A DNA stretch of 64,000 nt from Candidatus Manganitrophus noduliformans. GTDB lineage: Bacteria > Nitrospirota > Nitrospiria > SBBL01 > Manganitrophaceae. This document shows positions 1-8,165 of this stretch, in pieces (position 1 is the first letter of the stretch; each line of letters begins with the position of its first letter). Location: assembly GCF_012184425.1 (NCBI RefSeq), contig NZ_VTOW01000001.1:62001-126000 (forward strand). The letters are read 5' to 3'. The translations under genes were made by a program, and so were the position numbers. Under the pieces are notes generated by a model. The model was not told where the DNA came from and ran no database searches. It saw only the letters and a program-made list of their open reading frames with translations.

Positions 1-1
1 G

Positions 2-148
2 TCTCTTTCGTTGGAAGAAATCCGCTCGATCGAAGACAACCGCCGGTTCAAGGAACGCTTCAGCCACACCCCCCTCGTCCGGACGAAGCGATCGGGACTG
101 ATCCGAAATGCAAACGCGATTCAGGTTTCCCAAGGAGAAGACGATTGA
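2..148 (+). CDS. queG: C-terminal end of epoxyqueuosine reductase-like protein (partial)
   Basis: The window opens inside a reading frame that ends at TGA 146-148 and has no start here; 48 residues are visible. The tail contains F-x-E-R-F, T-P-L-V-R and K-R-S-G-L-I-R-N, the pattern seen at the end of the conserved region of QueG, the cobalamin/Fe-S enzyme that reduces epoxyqueuosine to queuosine in tRNA. That pattern is known for the family; the assignment from so short a piece is inference. The last codons overlap the TTG start of the next gene, so the two are probably co-transcribed and translationally coupled. Any other Fe-S protein with this C-terminal motif is an alternative. Confidence 0.55.
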   Translation, partial: SLSLEEIRSIEDNRRFKERFSHTPLVRTKRSGLIRNANAIQVSQGEDD

Positions 149-888
149 AAAAGTATCAAGCCCTCCTGTTCGACCTTTGCGATACGATCATGCCCTTTCG
201 GAACGATCGGATGCCGCTCGCCCGAATTCAAGGAAAAGAGATCCGGACGACCAGCCCCCTTCTGTACGAGTGCTTCACGCAATATGCCGCTCCGATCGCT
301 TATGAGGAGTTTCACAACCACTTCGTCGAAACGACCGAATCGATCTGGATCATCCGAGACCAATCAGGAGAGGAGATCTCCTCCGCCGTCCGCTTCGAGC
401 GGTTTCTGGAACGGCTCGGGGTCGGCCGGGGTGAGCATCGGGAGGCGCTTCACCGGCGGTTTCTGGAAACCCATCTAACTCGGATCTCTCTTTGCCTGGA
501 ATGCGCCCCTCCGGTGCGTGAGATGCTCCTTCGCCTGAAAGAAGAATACCGGATCGGCCTCGTCTCCAACTTCGACGACACCGACACCGTCTACCAGGTC
601 CTGGCGCGGGAAGGGGTCGATCACTGTTTCGAGACGGTCATTATCTCCTCCGAAATCGGAATCCGAAAACCGCGCCCGGAGATCTTCCTCGCCGCCTGCG
701 AGAAGATCGGCGTCGCTCCCGCCGAGTGCCTCTTTATTGGGGATAGTTTTGAGAATGATATCGTCGGAGCAAAACGGCTCGGCATGGACGCCGCCTGGAT
801 CAATCCATTGAGTCTTCCTCCACCGATTGACGGCCCTCCACCCGATTATATTCTTACCGAGCTGACCGACCTTTCTCGATTTGTCTAA
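145..888 (+). CDS. HAD-superfamily hydrolase, nucleophile-plus-two Asp replaced by Cys
   Basis: A 247-residue protein with the HAD motifs: motif I F-D-L-C-D-T with Asp10, motif II Ser141 (GLVSNFDD), motif III Lys175 (GIRKPRP) and motif IV G-D-S-F-E-N-D (199-205). The long insert between motifs I and II suggests a C1-cap hydrolase acting on a small phosphorylated or halogenated substrate; the substrate is not readable. The residue two after the nucleophile, normally the general acid/base Asp of phosphatases, is Cys12. The TTG start is chosen because AAGGAG (132-137) lies 7 nt upstream and the TTG overlaps the upstream stop. A strong terminator follows. Confidence 0.85.
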   Translation: MKKYQALLFDLCDTIMPFRNDRMPLARIQGKEIRTTSPLLYECFTQYAAPIAYEEFHNHFVETTESIWIIRDQSGEEISSAVRFERFLERLGVGRGEHREALHRRFLETHLTRISLCLECAPPVREMLLRLKEEYRIGLVSNFDDTDTVYQVLAREGVDHCFETVIISSEIGIRKPRPEIFLAACEKIGVAPAECLFIGDSFENDIVGAKRLGMDAAWINPLSLPPPIDGPPPDYILTELTDLSRFV

Positions 889-943
889 GGGCCCTCTCCT
901 TTTTACTGGGCAAGTTCGCATTGGACTCTCGGATGATGAACGC

Positions 944-980
944 AAAAAGGCCCGCTCATTCTCAAAGAGCGGGCCTTTTT
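944..980. terminator. Bidirectional rho-independent terminator
   Basis: The 14-nt arms AAAAAGGCCCGCTC (944-957) and GAGCGGGCCTTTTT (967-980) are perfectly complementary around a 9-nt loop. A-run before and T-run after allow termination in both directions: the HAD gene from the left and the lipoprotein operon from the right. Confidence 0.93.
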
Positions 981-997
981 GTAGATCTTTTGTAAAG

Positions 998-3900
998 CTA
1001 TGGGAGTGGCACCTGAACGATTTTCCCCGTTGCCGGATCGGTCACCAGCGCAGATTGACCGTCCGGCAGAATCGCCAATCCAAGACTGAAATTTGAAAAC
1101 GCCCCACCCAATCCGGTCGCGAGGGTTGTGTTCGTTCCGGTGGCAAGATCAACCCTGATAAGGCTATTGATTCCGCTGCAACATCCCAGCGTTCCCGTGA
1201 CCAAGGCGGTCGTTCCACCGGTCTCGACAGCGACTTGCCCGAACGATTGCGTTGTGGAGATGGGAGTCCGGGCTCCCGAAGCAAGCGTGATCCGGTGGAG
1301 GCCGTTTACCGGCGTAGACGAGCAACAGGAATTTCCTCCTGCCACCAACGCGCTCGTGCCGCCCGCCTCGATCGCAATCCCCTGCGGTGAGGAGAAGCCG
1401 GAGGTCACAACGGTAACGGTGCCTGAGGTGAGATCCACCTCCATGACCCTTCCGGACGTGAACTCCGTCACGAAAGCAGTGTCTCCCCCTGATCCAATCG
1501 CTACAGATCGCGGCGTATCAAGAAGCGTGGTGATCGTGCTCAAAGCGCCGGTAGCTAGAGTTACTCTGGTGAGTTTCTCAGGCGACGGCGTGCAACAAGT
1601 AAACGACGGCCCCTCGACCACAAGTACCGTATCTTCTCCCGACTCCATCGCAATTCCGGAAGGAGAACTCAGACCGGACGCAAGAAGAGTGAGCGCTCCG
1701 GAAGAGAGGTTGAGTCGGAGCACCCGACCCAACGTAGAATCGAGGACCAAAGCGCTGTTTTCAGAAGACTCAATGGCAATGGCCGCCGGAGCGCCCAGCC
1801 AGTAAACCACAGGAGTAATGGTCAAGGCCGTCAGATTCACCCTTGAGATTCTTTTCGCCCCCGGTTCGATGACAAGCGCGCTTGCCCCGCTCGACTCGAT
1901 GATCAGAGCGTTGGGCTGATTTAAACTCGAAACAAGGGTCGAGATCACATTTCCGGTTCTGAGATCGATCCTTTGCATCTCGCCGGAAGACGAGCAACAC
2001 GATGCGATACTCACCAGCGCAGTACTCCCCCCAGATTCGATTGCAAAGTCACTGTAGGCCGGAAAACAGCAGTTGGAATTAATCCTCGTGACAATCCCAG
2101 ATGCCAAGATGACTCTGGATAGATTACCGCCGCTGAGGACCACCGCCGAGGCCCCGCCCGGCTCGATCTGAACGTTCTGAGGTGATGAGAGATCGACCGC
2201 GATGACCGTGACGGTTCCGCTTGAGAGATTACAACGCAATAATTTGCCGCTCACGCTCTCCGATACAAGTGCTGAAGCACCTCCGGCCTCAATGGAGATT
2301 CCTGTTGGAGAGAGCAGGCCCGTGCAAAGGGGAGTGATGGCGCCCGTCGTCAGGTGAACACGGGAAAGGTTATCCCGCTGCGTGACGAGCGCCGTGGTTC
2401 CACCGGATTCGACGACCACGCGCTGGGGAACATTTAGGCGGGAGGTGATCGACGTGATCGCCCCCGATGCCGGATCGATCCTCGATAGGGTACCCCGTTC
2501 ATCTACCACCAATGCCGTCCCGGTCGACTCTTTGGCGATTCCTTTTGGATTCGAGAAGCCCATGAAAACCGGCTTTACTTTCGATACAGGAAGGTTCAAA
2601 CGGGTGATTTTAGGAGTTCCGGGAACGCAGCATGCTGTTCCCTGTTCCACAACTAGGACAGTCTGCCTCGTCGATTCAACCGCAATCCCTGCAGGGTTGT
2701 TCAGGCCCGAACCGATTGTCTGAAGAACCCCTGTGGCCAGATTCATCCGGGAGAGTATCCCACCCGTACTAGAACAGCACAGAGTCTGGGTTATAAGGGC
2801 GTAGTCGTTTGATTCGACCACCAAGCCTGTACCACTCAATCCCTGAGAGACAGGAAGTTGGCTGATCGATCCGGTGGCAAGATCAACGCGAGAAAGATTG
2901 AAACTAACAACCAACGCCGAGAGTCCATCCGGTTCGAGCGACACCCCCGAACCACCCACATTGCTGACCGGTGTGACCGCGCCCGAAGTGAGATTGATCC
3001 GATAAAGCTGGGAACCACCCGATACCAATGCCGTGTTTCCTCCCTCTTCAAGAGTGATTCCCGTTGGATTACCAAGACCCGAGGCAACGACTGTCTTTGC
3101 GCCGGTGGTCAGGTTTACTCGGGTCAGTGTTCCGGAGGTGCTGCAGCAAGTACCCGAATCGACCACCAAAGCCGCTCCAGTCCCCTGCTCGATCGCAACA
3201 CCTCGAGGAACACTGAACCCGGATGCAACCGTCTCAATCGGCTGGAGCGTTGTTAAATCAACCCGGGAAAGCCTTCCTTGATTCCCGCAGCAGATCGAGT
3301 CGGTAACCACAGCCGTGGTTCCGCCTGGTTCAATGGCAATGCCGTAAGGCTGAATAAGAACCGTGCTTGGGGGCGGGGTGACGACCCCTCCCGAAATAGA
3401 GACAGTCGCCTCGCCGAAAATTCCCGGGCTGCTTACACTGGTCGCCCGGATGGTAATGATCTGGGATGTCGCCGGGCTGGCCGGGGCGGTATAGACCGCC
3501 GGATTTCCGGAGATGGAAGCAATCGTCCCCACCGTCGAATTACCGCCGCTCACACCATTTACACTCCAGGTAACGCTCTGGCTAGACAGCCCTACGATGG
3601 TCGCTGCAAATTGCTGGGAAGTCGAGGCTGCAACTGAGACATTCGACGGGCTGATGATAATGGCATTTGGAACCATCTCGATTCCAACCTTGGTGAGGAC
3701 ATTCGGGGGGAGATCCACCGTCACCTGTCCTTGGAAGAGCATCGTTCCATCTTCACCGAGTGCCCTTGCAATAAAAACCCGGCCCGCACCTGAAGGAATG
3801 TCAAACGAAGCGGTCACAGGCCCCGTCCGGGATGGAGAAAGGGTCAACGGGGGGATGAGAGAGCTTCCTTGGCTGTCGTTTACCTCAAGTTTGATCTGGG

Positions 3901-4126
3901 TTACCGTGCTCGGCGCGGGCGCCAGGGAAACTGCCTGTTTAGCCGCGTTCGACACTGACGCCCCCGATTGAAGGCTCACCGTGACAGGCGTGGTGGGCGA
4001 ATCGCTTCCGGCTTGCGCCGAGGGACCAGGGCTTGAATTCTCTTCGGCAGCGCAACCCAAAAGGAATGCCAAGAAGATCGCGTTTGCCCCCCAGAGGACG
4101 ATCTTAGATATGCGCAAAGGATTCAT
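998..4126 (-). CDS. Lipoprotein with Ig-like domain and 18 propeller-type repeats bearing Cys-Cys pairs
   Basis: A 1042-residue exported protein. Residues 1-25 form a signal with lipobox L-L-G-C, so Cys25 should be lipidated. A Ser/Thr-rich linker, a region with N-V-S-V-A-A-S-T-S-Q-Q-F typical of bacterial Ig-like (Big_2) folds, then eighteen ~40-residue repeats of the form G-I-A-I-E-x-G-G-x-x-A-L-V-T followed by L-S-R-V-D-L-x-T-G. These resemble NHL/YVTN beta-propeller blades. Nine repeats carry an adjacent Cys-Cys pair at the same loop, between the two strands. Function unknown; extracellular binding or adhesion is inference. The ATG at 4126 is preferred over upstream in-frame codons because GGGAGAG precedes it and it follows the upstream stop by one base. 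Confidence 0.85.
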   Translation of the reverse strand: MNPLRISKIVLWGANAIFLAFLLGCAAEENSSPGPSAQAGSDSPTTPVTVSLQSGASVSNAAKQAVSLAPAPSTVTQIKLEVNDSQGSSLIPPLTLSPSRTGPVTASFDIPSGAGRVFIARALGEDGTMLFQGQVTVDLPPNVLTKVGIEMVPNAIIISPSNVSVAASTSQQFAATIVGLSSQSVTWSVNGVSGGNSTVGTIASISGNPAVYTAPASPATSQIITIRATSVSSPGIFGEATVSISGGVVTPPPSTVLIQPYGIAIEPGGTTAVVTDSICCGNQGRLSRVDLTTLQPIETVASGFSVPRGVAIEQGTGAALVVDSGTCCSTSGTLTRVNLTTGAKTVVASGLGNPTGITLEEGGNTALVSGGSQLYRINLTSGAVTPVSNVGGSGVSLEPDGLSALVVSFNLSRVDLATGSISQLPVSQGLSGTGLVVESNDYALITQTLCCSSTGGILSRMNLATGVLQTIGSGLNNPAGIAVESTRQTVLVVEQGTACCVPGTPKITRLNLPVSKVKPVFMGFSNPKGIAKESTGTALVVDERGTLSRIDPASGAITSITSRLNVPQRVVVESGGTTALVTQRDNLSRVHLTTGAITPLCTGLLSPTGISIEAGGASALVSESVSGKLLRCNLSSGTVTVIAVDLSSPQNVQIEPGGASAVVLSGGNLSRVILASGIVTRINSNCCFPAYSDFAIESGGSTALVSIASCCSSSGEMQRIDLRTGNVISTLVSSLNQPNALIIESSGASALVIEPGAKRISRVNLTALTITPVVYWLGAPAAIAIESSENSALVLDSTLGRVLRLNLSSGALTLLASGLSSPSGIAMESGEDTVLVVEGPSFTCCTPSPEKLTRVTLATGALSTITTLLDTPRSVAIGSGGDTAFVTEFTSGRVMEVDLTSGTVTVVTSGFSSPQGIAIEAGGTSALVAGGNSCCSSTPVNGLHRITLASGARTPISTTQSFGQVAVETGGTTALVTGTLGCCSGINSLIRVDLATGTNTTLATGLGGAFSNFSLGLAILPDGQSALVTDPATGKIVQVPLP

Positions 4127-4127
4127 T

Positions 4128-5570
4128 TTATTCTCTCCCGAGAAGTATATTGACTCCCTGTGTTGTTGCACCGACGGCAACCTCAACAGAGGCCATTGAG
4201 TTACTGGCATACCCTGCCGCCGAGGCTTCGACTCTAAAACGGTCGGGCGCAAGACTAACCAACGTGAATGCTCCCAAATGATCGGTCACCGTGCTTGCCA
4301 CCATAATATCCAAAAGAAACGCCCGCACCACGGCCCCAGGAATTGGAGTCCCGGTTGCTGCATCGGTGACCTTCCCGGCGATTCCTCCTCGGATTTGAGA
4401 AGGAAACTCGATTCCAATCGCCACCGTAGGAAAGCTGATCCCCACCGCAACCGAAGGGAACGTTATCCCGACCAAACCGTTGGGGGTGCCGATCGTTAAA
4501 TCGACTGTTGTACCGGGAACGACGGTCAATGTGGCCGTGTTACTAGTGATCCCTCCGCTCGATGCAGTGACTGAAGCCTCCCCCGTTCTTAGCCCCATGA
4601 CCTGGCCGTTTCCGTTGATGATTGCGATCGGGGTCTCCCCTTTGCTCTGCAAGGACCAGGTGAAGGACACCCCGTCGATCGCGGCTCCGGACGCGTCTTT
4701 TGCCACGGCCGAGAACGACTGGATCTGACCAGTAGGTAGGATCAAAGAAGTCGGCGTGACTTCAATCAACGCAATCGGCGTCGGCGCTGGCGGGTTCGAT
4801 ATGACCGATACGATGATTGAACTGAAGGTCGATGTGGCCGTTTCACCCGATCCTGTGGTCAGGAGGGTGCCGACGAGGATACTCCCGCCGGATGCGTCGA
4901 CATCAAGCGTGGTGGTCTGCTGGATCGAGGTCGTGGTGTCGACGATTACCATCGAAGGAACACCCGAGGCATCTACCGTGATCGTCAACATGTCGAGCAA
5001 TCGATCAAAACCGCGATGATCGGTTTCGAAGGGGGTGGAAATCAGATCAAATTGAGAGGGATCAAGACCGTTGCTTTCGAGCCAAGCTTGCACGATCTGT
5101 CTTATGGCGATGGAGAGGGCGGCCACCTCGCCCCTGTCCGGGGCCGGATCCTCGGCCGGATTGGAAAAAGCATCCACGACACTCTTCCCATGAAGCTTGT
5201 ACCACGTTCCAACGATCAGGTCTGTTAATGGATGGATATTGACCACGCCGCCCCCTTGGCTTCCCAGGCTGAAGAGAACGTCCCCGGAGGGAAGGTCGGC
5301 TCTTAGAAGGTAGGGGGGAGTCAATCCATCGACAACAACCGTATAGTGACCATTCGAATCGCTTGCGGTTGTTTGCGTCTTGCCGTCGACCCCTTTTACG
5401 GTAATCAAAGCGCCGTTAATGGGGCTGCCCTTCGCGATAACCCCCTTGAGGGTGGTCGGTACGACGGGCCTTGGAGTCTCGGACGAGCCACTGCCGCAGC
5501 CTTGTACCAGGATGAAAATGAAGGAGATCAGAATGAAACTGCGTTTTTTGAGATAGCCATCCAATTGCAT
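4128..5570 (-). CDS. Lipoprotein with Ig-like and carboxypeptidase-regulatory domains
   Basis: A 480-residue protein with signal peptide and lipobox ending at Cys25 (L-V-Q-G-C). After it comes a beta-rich domain (about 40-110) of carboxypeptidase-regulatory type, a helical middle, a Big_2-like Ig domain (about 265-350), a short run of V-G-I-x-F-P units, and a C-terminal carboxypeptidase-regulatory domain (about 395-480, start GGIAGKVTDAATG). Such modules usually build cell-surface adhesins or scaffolds; no catalytic residues are evident. First gene of a two-gene leftward operon: the stop TAA lies one base before the ATG of the propeller lipoprotein. Exact role unknown. Confidence 0.82.
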   Translation of the reverse strand: MQLDGYLKKRSFILISFIFILVQGCGSGSSETPRPVVPTTLKGVIAKGSPINGALITVKGVDGKTQTTASDSNGHYTVVVDGLTPPYLLRADLPSGDVLFSLGSQGGGVVNIHPLTDLIVGTWYKLHGKSVVDAFSNPAEDPAPDRGEVAALSIAIRQIVQAWLESNGLDPSQFDLISTPFETDHRGFDRLLDMLTITVDASGVPSMVIVDTTTSIQQTTTLDVDASGGSILVGTLLTTGSGETATSTFSSIIVSVISNPPAPTPIALIEVTPTSLILPTGQIQSFSAVAKDASGAAIDGVSFTWSLQSKGETPIAIINGNGQVMGLRTGEASVTASSGGITSNTATLTVVPGTTVDLTIGTPNGLVGITFPSVAVGISFPTVAIGIEFPSQIRGGIAGKVTDAATGTPIPGAVVRAFLLDIMVASTVTDHLGAFTLVSLAPDRFRVEASAAGYASNSMASVEVAVGATTQGVNILLGRE

Positions 5571-5639
5571 TCGGCCACCAAAAATCTACTTTTCGGGGAT
5601 GTTAAACCTCTCTTGAATCAACGGGGAAAATATGCCGTG

Positions 5640-5669
5640 ACTGTATCTAAAATGGGGACAGAATGTCAA
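5640..5669 (-). promoter_or_regulatory. sigma70-type promoter for the two-lipoprotein operon
   Basis: On the minus strand TTGACA (5664-5669) and TACAGT (5640-5645) are separated by 18 nt. The expected transcript starts near 5633, giving a leader of about 60 nt before the ATG at 5570. Confidence 0.65.
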
Positions 5670-5711
5670 TGAAAAAAATCTAGGGTGAGGGATTTAGTGC
5701 TGGCCGGCTTT

Positions 5712-6338
5712 CTATCGCTTGACGCTGACCGACACCCCGTCTCGAAGGGGGATGATCGTGGTGGTCAGTTCGGGGCGGGAATAGATCGCTTGATTGAAGC
5801 TTTGGATTCCGACTGTGTCGGGATCGTCCGATGATGAAGTCACCCGGCCGCTCCAGAGAACATTGTCGGCAATAAAGAGCCCGCCGGATTTGAGCAGGGG
5901 AAGACCGATCGAAAGGGCGTCTGGATACGACCTCTTGTCAATATCGCAGAAGATAATGTCGAACGAACCGTCCGCCTCTGTAATCAGGTTCAAGGCATCT
6001 CCCTGGCGAAATTCGACCTGTTGATCCAGTCCCGCCCGCCGGAGAAAATCGGTTCCCTGGCGGATCCGATCGGCCGACCCCTCCGTGCAGATCACCTTTC
6101 CCGTTTTGGGAAGTCCCTTCGCGAACCAATAGGCGGAGTAGCCGAAGCCGGAGCCAAGCTCCGCGATCCGCTCCGCATGATGAACGAGGGTCAGCTGATA
6201 GAGCAGCCGCCCGACAAGCGGGCCGACGATGGGAAAGTGAATTTTCTCCGCCAGCGCTTCCATCTCCGCCACGACCGGCTCGCGCGGCGGAAGAAGAGAA
6301 AGAAGGTAGTCCTCAATGGCTGGATCGACAATATCCAT
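5712..6338 (-). CDS. SAM-dependent O-methyltransferase (CCoAOMT/YrrM-like)
   Basis: A 208-residue class I methyltransferase of the O-methyltransferase 3 family. Motif I is E-L-G-S-G-F-G-Y-S (60-68); the metal/substrate region shows C-D-I-D-K-R-S-Y-P-D (131-140) and A-D-N-V-L-W-S-G (157-164), matching the divalent-metal-dependent catechol-type enzymes. Expected to transfer a methyl group from SAM to a hydroxyl, often on a tRNA uridine (TrmR-type) or a catechol; the substrate cannot be decided from sequence. It sits 76 nt downstream of the aspartase gene, separated by a GC-rich repeat, so it may be partly co-transcribed. Confidence 0.85.
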   Translation of the reverse strand: MDIVDPAIEDYLLSLLPPREPVVAEMEALAEKIHFPIVGPLVGRLLYQLTLVHHAERIAELGSGFGYSAYWFAKGLPKTGKVICTEGSADRIRQGTDFLRRAGLDQQVEFRQGDALNLITEADGSFDIIFCDIDKRSYPDALSIGLPLLKSGGLFIADNVLWSGRVTSSSDDPDTVGIQSFNQAIYSRPELTTTIIPLRDGVSVSVKR

Positions 6339-6345
6339 TTTAGAT

Positions 6346-6412
6346 CCTGGGGCCGGGGGCCGGGGGGTTAGAAATTTTTACTGATCCCTGACCCCTAACA
6401 CCTGGCCCCTGT
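6346..6412. repeat. GC-rich intergenic imperfect inverted repeat
   Basis: Between the aspartase and methyltransferase genes lies text with GGGGCC on the left and GGCCCC on the right, and GGGGTTAG facing CTAACACC, able to form an imperfect hairpin. The 13-mer ACCCCTAACACCT (6391-6403) recurs with one change, inverted, at 63988-64000. It looks like dispersed non-coding repeat text that may also weaken transcription read-through. Confidence 0.45.
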
Positions 6413-6414
6413 TC

Positions 6415-7812
6415 TTACGCGCTCGGCTCGGTCATCTTCACCGGGTCGAGAATTTCATCGACCTCTTTCGGGGAGAGGATTCCCTTCTCGATAATGATGT
6501 CGCGGAGCGGCTTTCCGGTCGCCGCCGACTCTTTGGCCACCACTGCGGCCGCCTCGTATCCGATCGTCGGATTGAGAATCGTCGCCAATCCAACGCTCGT
6601 CTCCGCATACGCCCGGCAGCGCTCGCGGTTGACGGTAATCCCCTTGATGCAGCGCTCGGTGAAGACGTCGATATCGCGGGTCAAGATCTCAACTGACTGG
6701 AGGAGATTGAAGTTAATCACCGGCATCATGACATTCAACTCCAGCTGACCGGCCTGCGCCGCCATTGTGATCGTCAGATCGTTCCCGATCACATGGAAGC
6801 AGACCATGTTCGTCATCTCGGCCATCACCGGGTTGACCTTCCCCGGCATGATGGAGGAGCCGGGTTGAACCGGCGGGAGGACAATTTCGGCTAATCCGGT
6901 CCGCGGCCCGGAGGAGAGAAGCCGAAGGTCGTTTGCAATCCGGATCACCTCCACCGCCAGCTCGCGCAACGCCCCCGAGATTTCGACGAAGTCAGCCATG
7001 CTCTGCATCCGCTCGAAGAGGTTGTTGGAGGGAACGACATCGAGCCCGGAGATCTTCTTGACCGCCGAGACCATTTTCTTTTTGTAATCGGGATGGGTAT
7101 TGATCCCGGTTCCCGCCGCAGACCCGCCGATCCCGAGCTCTTTTAATCCTTCCGAAGCCACCGCGATCCGCTTTCGGGACCGGGCAATGGCCCGGGCATA
7201 GCCGGAGAATTCCTGGCCGAGTCGAATCGGCACCGCATCTTGAAGGTGCGTCCGGCCCGATTTGATGACATCGTCAAACTCTTTTGCCTTCTCCGAAAGC
7301 CTTTTTTCAAAACGGGCAAGAACCGGGTCGAGGTCCCGGAGCATCAGCAGAGCCGCCACCCGCATCGCCGTCGGGAAGACATCATTGGTCGATTGAGACA
7401 TGTTCACATGATCGTTCGGGTGGACCAGTTTGTATTCGCCCCGTCGTCCCCCGAGCATCTCGATCGCCCGATTGGCAATGACTTCGTTTGTGTTCATGTT
7501 GTGCGAGGTCCCGGCCCCGGCCTGAAAAACATCGACGACGAACTGATCGTTCCATTTTCCGTCGATCACCTCCTCGGCCGACTTTTGGATGATCTTTCCG
7601 ATCTTGGGGTCGAGCTTGCCGATCGCCATATTCGCTTGGGCCGCCGCCCACTTGATCATCGCGCTGGCGCGGATAAAGGTGGGATGGGGACGCAGCCCGC
7701 TGATCGGGAAATTCGCCACCGCGCGCGCCGTCTGCACCCCGTAATACGCCGACTCCGGCACTTCCAGCTCTCCGAGTGAATCTTTCTCCTTACGGACCTT
7801 CTTGGTTTCCAT
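6415..7812 (-). CDS. aspA: Aspartate ammonia-lyase / class II fumarase family enzyme
   Basis: A full-length 465-residue member of the aspartase/fumarase superfamily, cytosolic tetramer in known cases. Visible signatures: S-T-N-D (141-144), G-R-T-H-L-Q-D-A (186-193) and the catalytic loop G-S-S-I-M-P-G-K-V-N-P-V (318-329). The stretch A-E-M-T-N-M-V-C-F after the loop is more like aspartate ammonia-lyase than FumC, so L-aspartate to fumarate plus ammonia is the preferred reaction; class II fumarase is the main alternative. ATG 7812 follows GGGGAG. It has its own promoter and is divergent from a small unknown gene. Confidence 0.8.
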   Translation of the reverse strand: METKKVRKEKDSLGELEVPESAYYGVQTARAVANFPISGLRPHPTFIRASAMIKWAAAQANMAIGKLDPKIGKIIQKSAEEVIDGKWNDQFVVDVFQAGAGTSHNMNTNEVIANRAIEMLGGRRGEYKLVHPNDHVNMSQSTNDVFPTAMRVAALLMLRDLDPVLARFEKRLSEKAKEFDDVIKSGRTHLQDAVPIRLGQEFSGYARAIARSRKRIAVASEGLKELGIGGSAAGTGINTHPDYKKKMVSAVKKISGLDVVPSNNLFERMQSMADFVEISGALRELAVEVIRIANDLRLLSSGPRTGLAEIVLPPVQPGSSIMPGKVNPVMAEMTNMVCFHVIGNDLTITMAAQAGQLELNVMMPVINFNLLQSVEILTRDIDVFTERCIKGITVNRERCRAYAETSVGLATILNPTIGYEAAAVVAKESAATGKPLRDIIIEKGILSPKEVDEILDPVKMTEPSA

Positions 7813-7863
7813 TCCTTTCTCCCCTCTCGAAACATCATTGTAAAAGGTTGTAAAATGGAGCTT

Positions 7864-7892
7864 ATTGTATGCTTCTCAGGTAAGATGATCAA
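7864..7892 (-). promoter_or_regulatory. aspA: Promoter for the aspartase-type gene
   Basis: Minus-strand TTGATC (7887-7892) and TACAAT (7864-7869) are 17 nt apart. The start site would fall near 7857, about 45 nt upstream of the ATG at 7812. Confidence 0.65.
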
Positions 7893-7906
7893 GAAAAAAG
7901 GGAGCC

Positions 7907-7935
7907 TTGACTTGGACGCCGGCCGAAATTATGTT
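7907..7935 (+). promoter_or_regulatory. Promoter for the small 65-residue gene
   Basis: TTGACT (7907-7912) and TATGTT (7930-7935) with a 17-nt spacer, back to back with the aspartase promoter. An excellent Shine-Dalgarno, AGGAGGGAG, follows before the ATG at 7964. Confidence 0.6.
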
Positions 7936-7963
7936 ATAAACTGATGACCAGGAGGGAGTAGGA

Positions 7964-8161
7964 ATGACTGAGAAAATCTTATTGGAAAAGGTGGAAGGGG
8001 GTTATATCGTCGCGGAGGCCAATCCCGAACCCAAACACCCGACCGACCTTTGGATCAACAAGGCGGTTTTCACCGATTTTGTCTCCGCCATGGAGGACAT
8101 TCGAAGAAGGCTTCGGGTGTCGGATATCATCGCCTCGAAAGAGGGAAAGCTCATTATTTAA
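7964..8161 (+). CDS. Small conserved-looking protein of unknown function
   Basis: A 65-residue acidic/basic mixed protein without signal peptide or membrane segment. It reads as a short beta-rich N-terminus (E-K-I-L-L-E-K-V-E-G-G-Y-I-V) and a helix (S-A-M-E-D-I-R-R-R-L). Strong ribosome binding site, own promoter and normal codon use argue that it is real. I do not recognise the family; a cytosolic regulatory or adaptor role would be a guess. It converges on the giant kinase gene with only 4 nt between stops. Confidence 0.7.
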   Translation: MTEKILLEKVEGGYIVAEANPEPKHPTDLWINKAVFTDFVSAMEDIRRRLRVSDIIASKEGKLII

Positions 8162-8165
8162 CAAT

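Noticed and set aside
2382-2723. Open frames opposite the propeller lipoprotein
   Set aside because: They arise from the repeated blade sequence read on the other strand; none has a start signal.
998-4126. Tandem DNA repeats resembling a CRISPR array
   Set aside because: The periodicity is about 120 nt, in frame and divergent at the DNA level; it is protein repeats, not repeat-spacer units.
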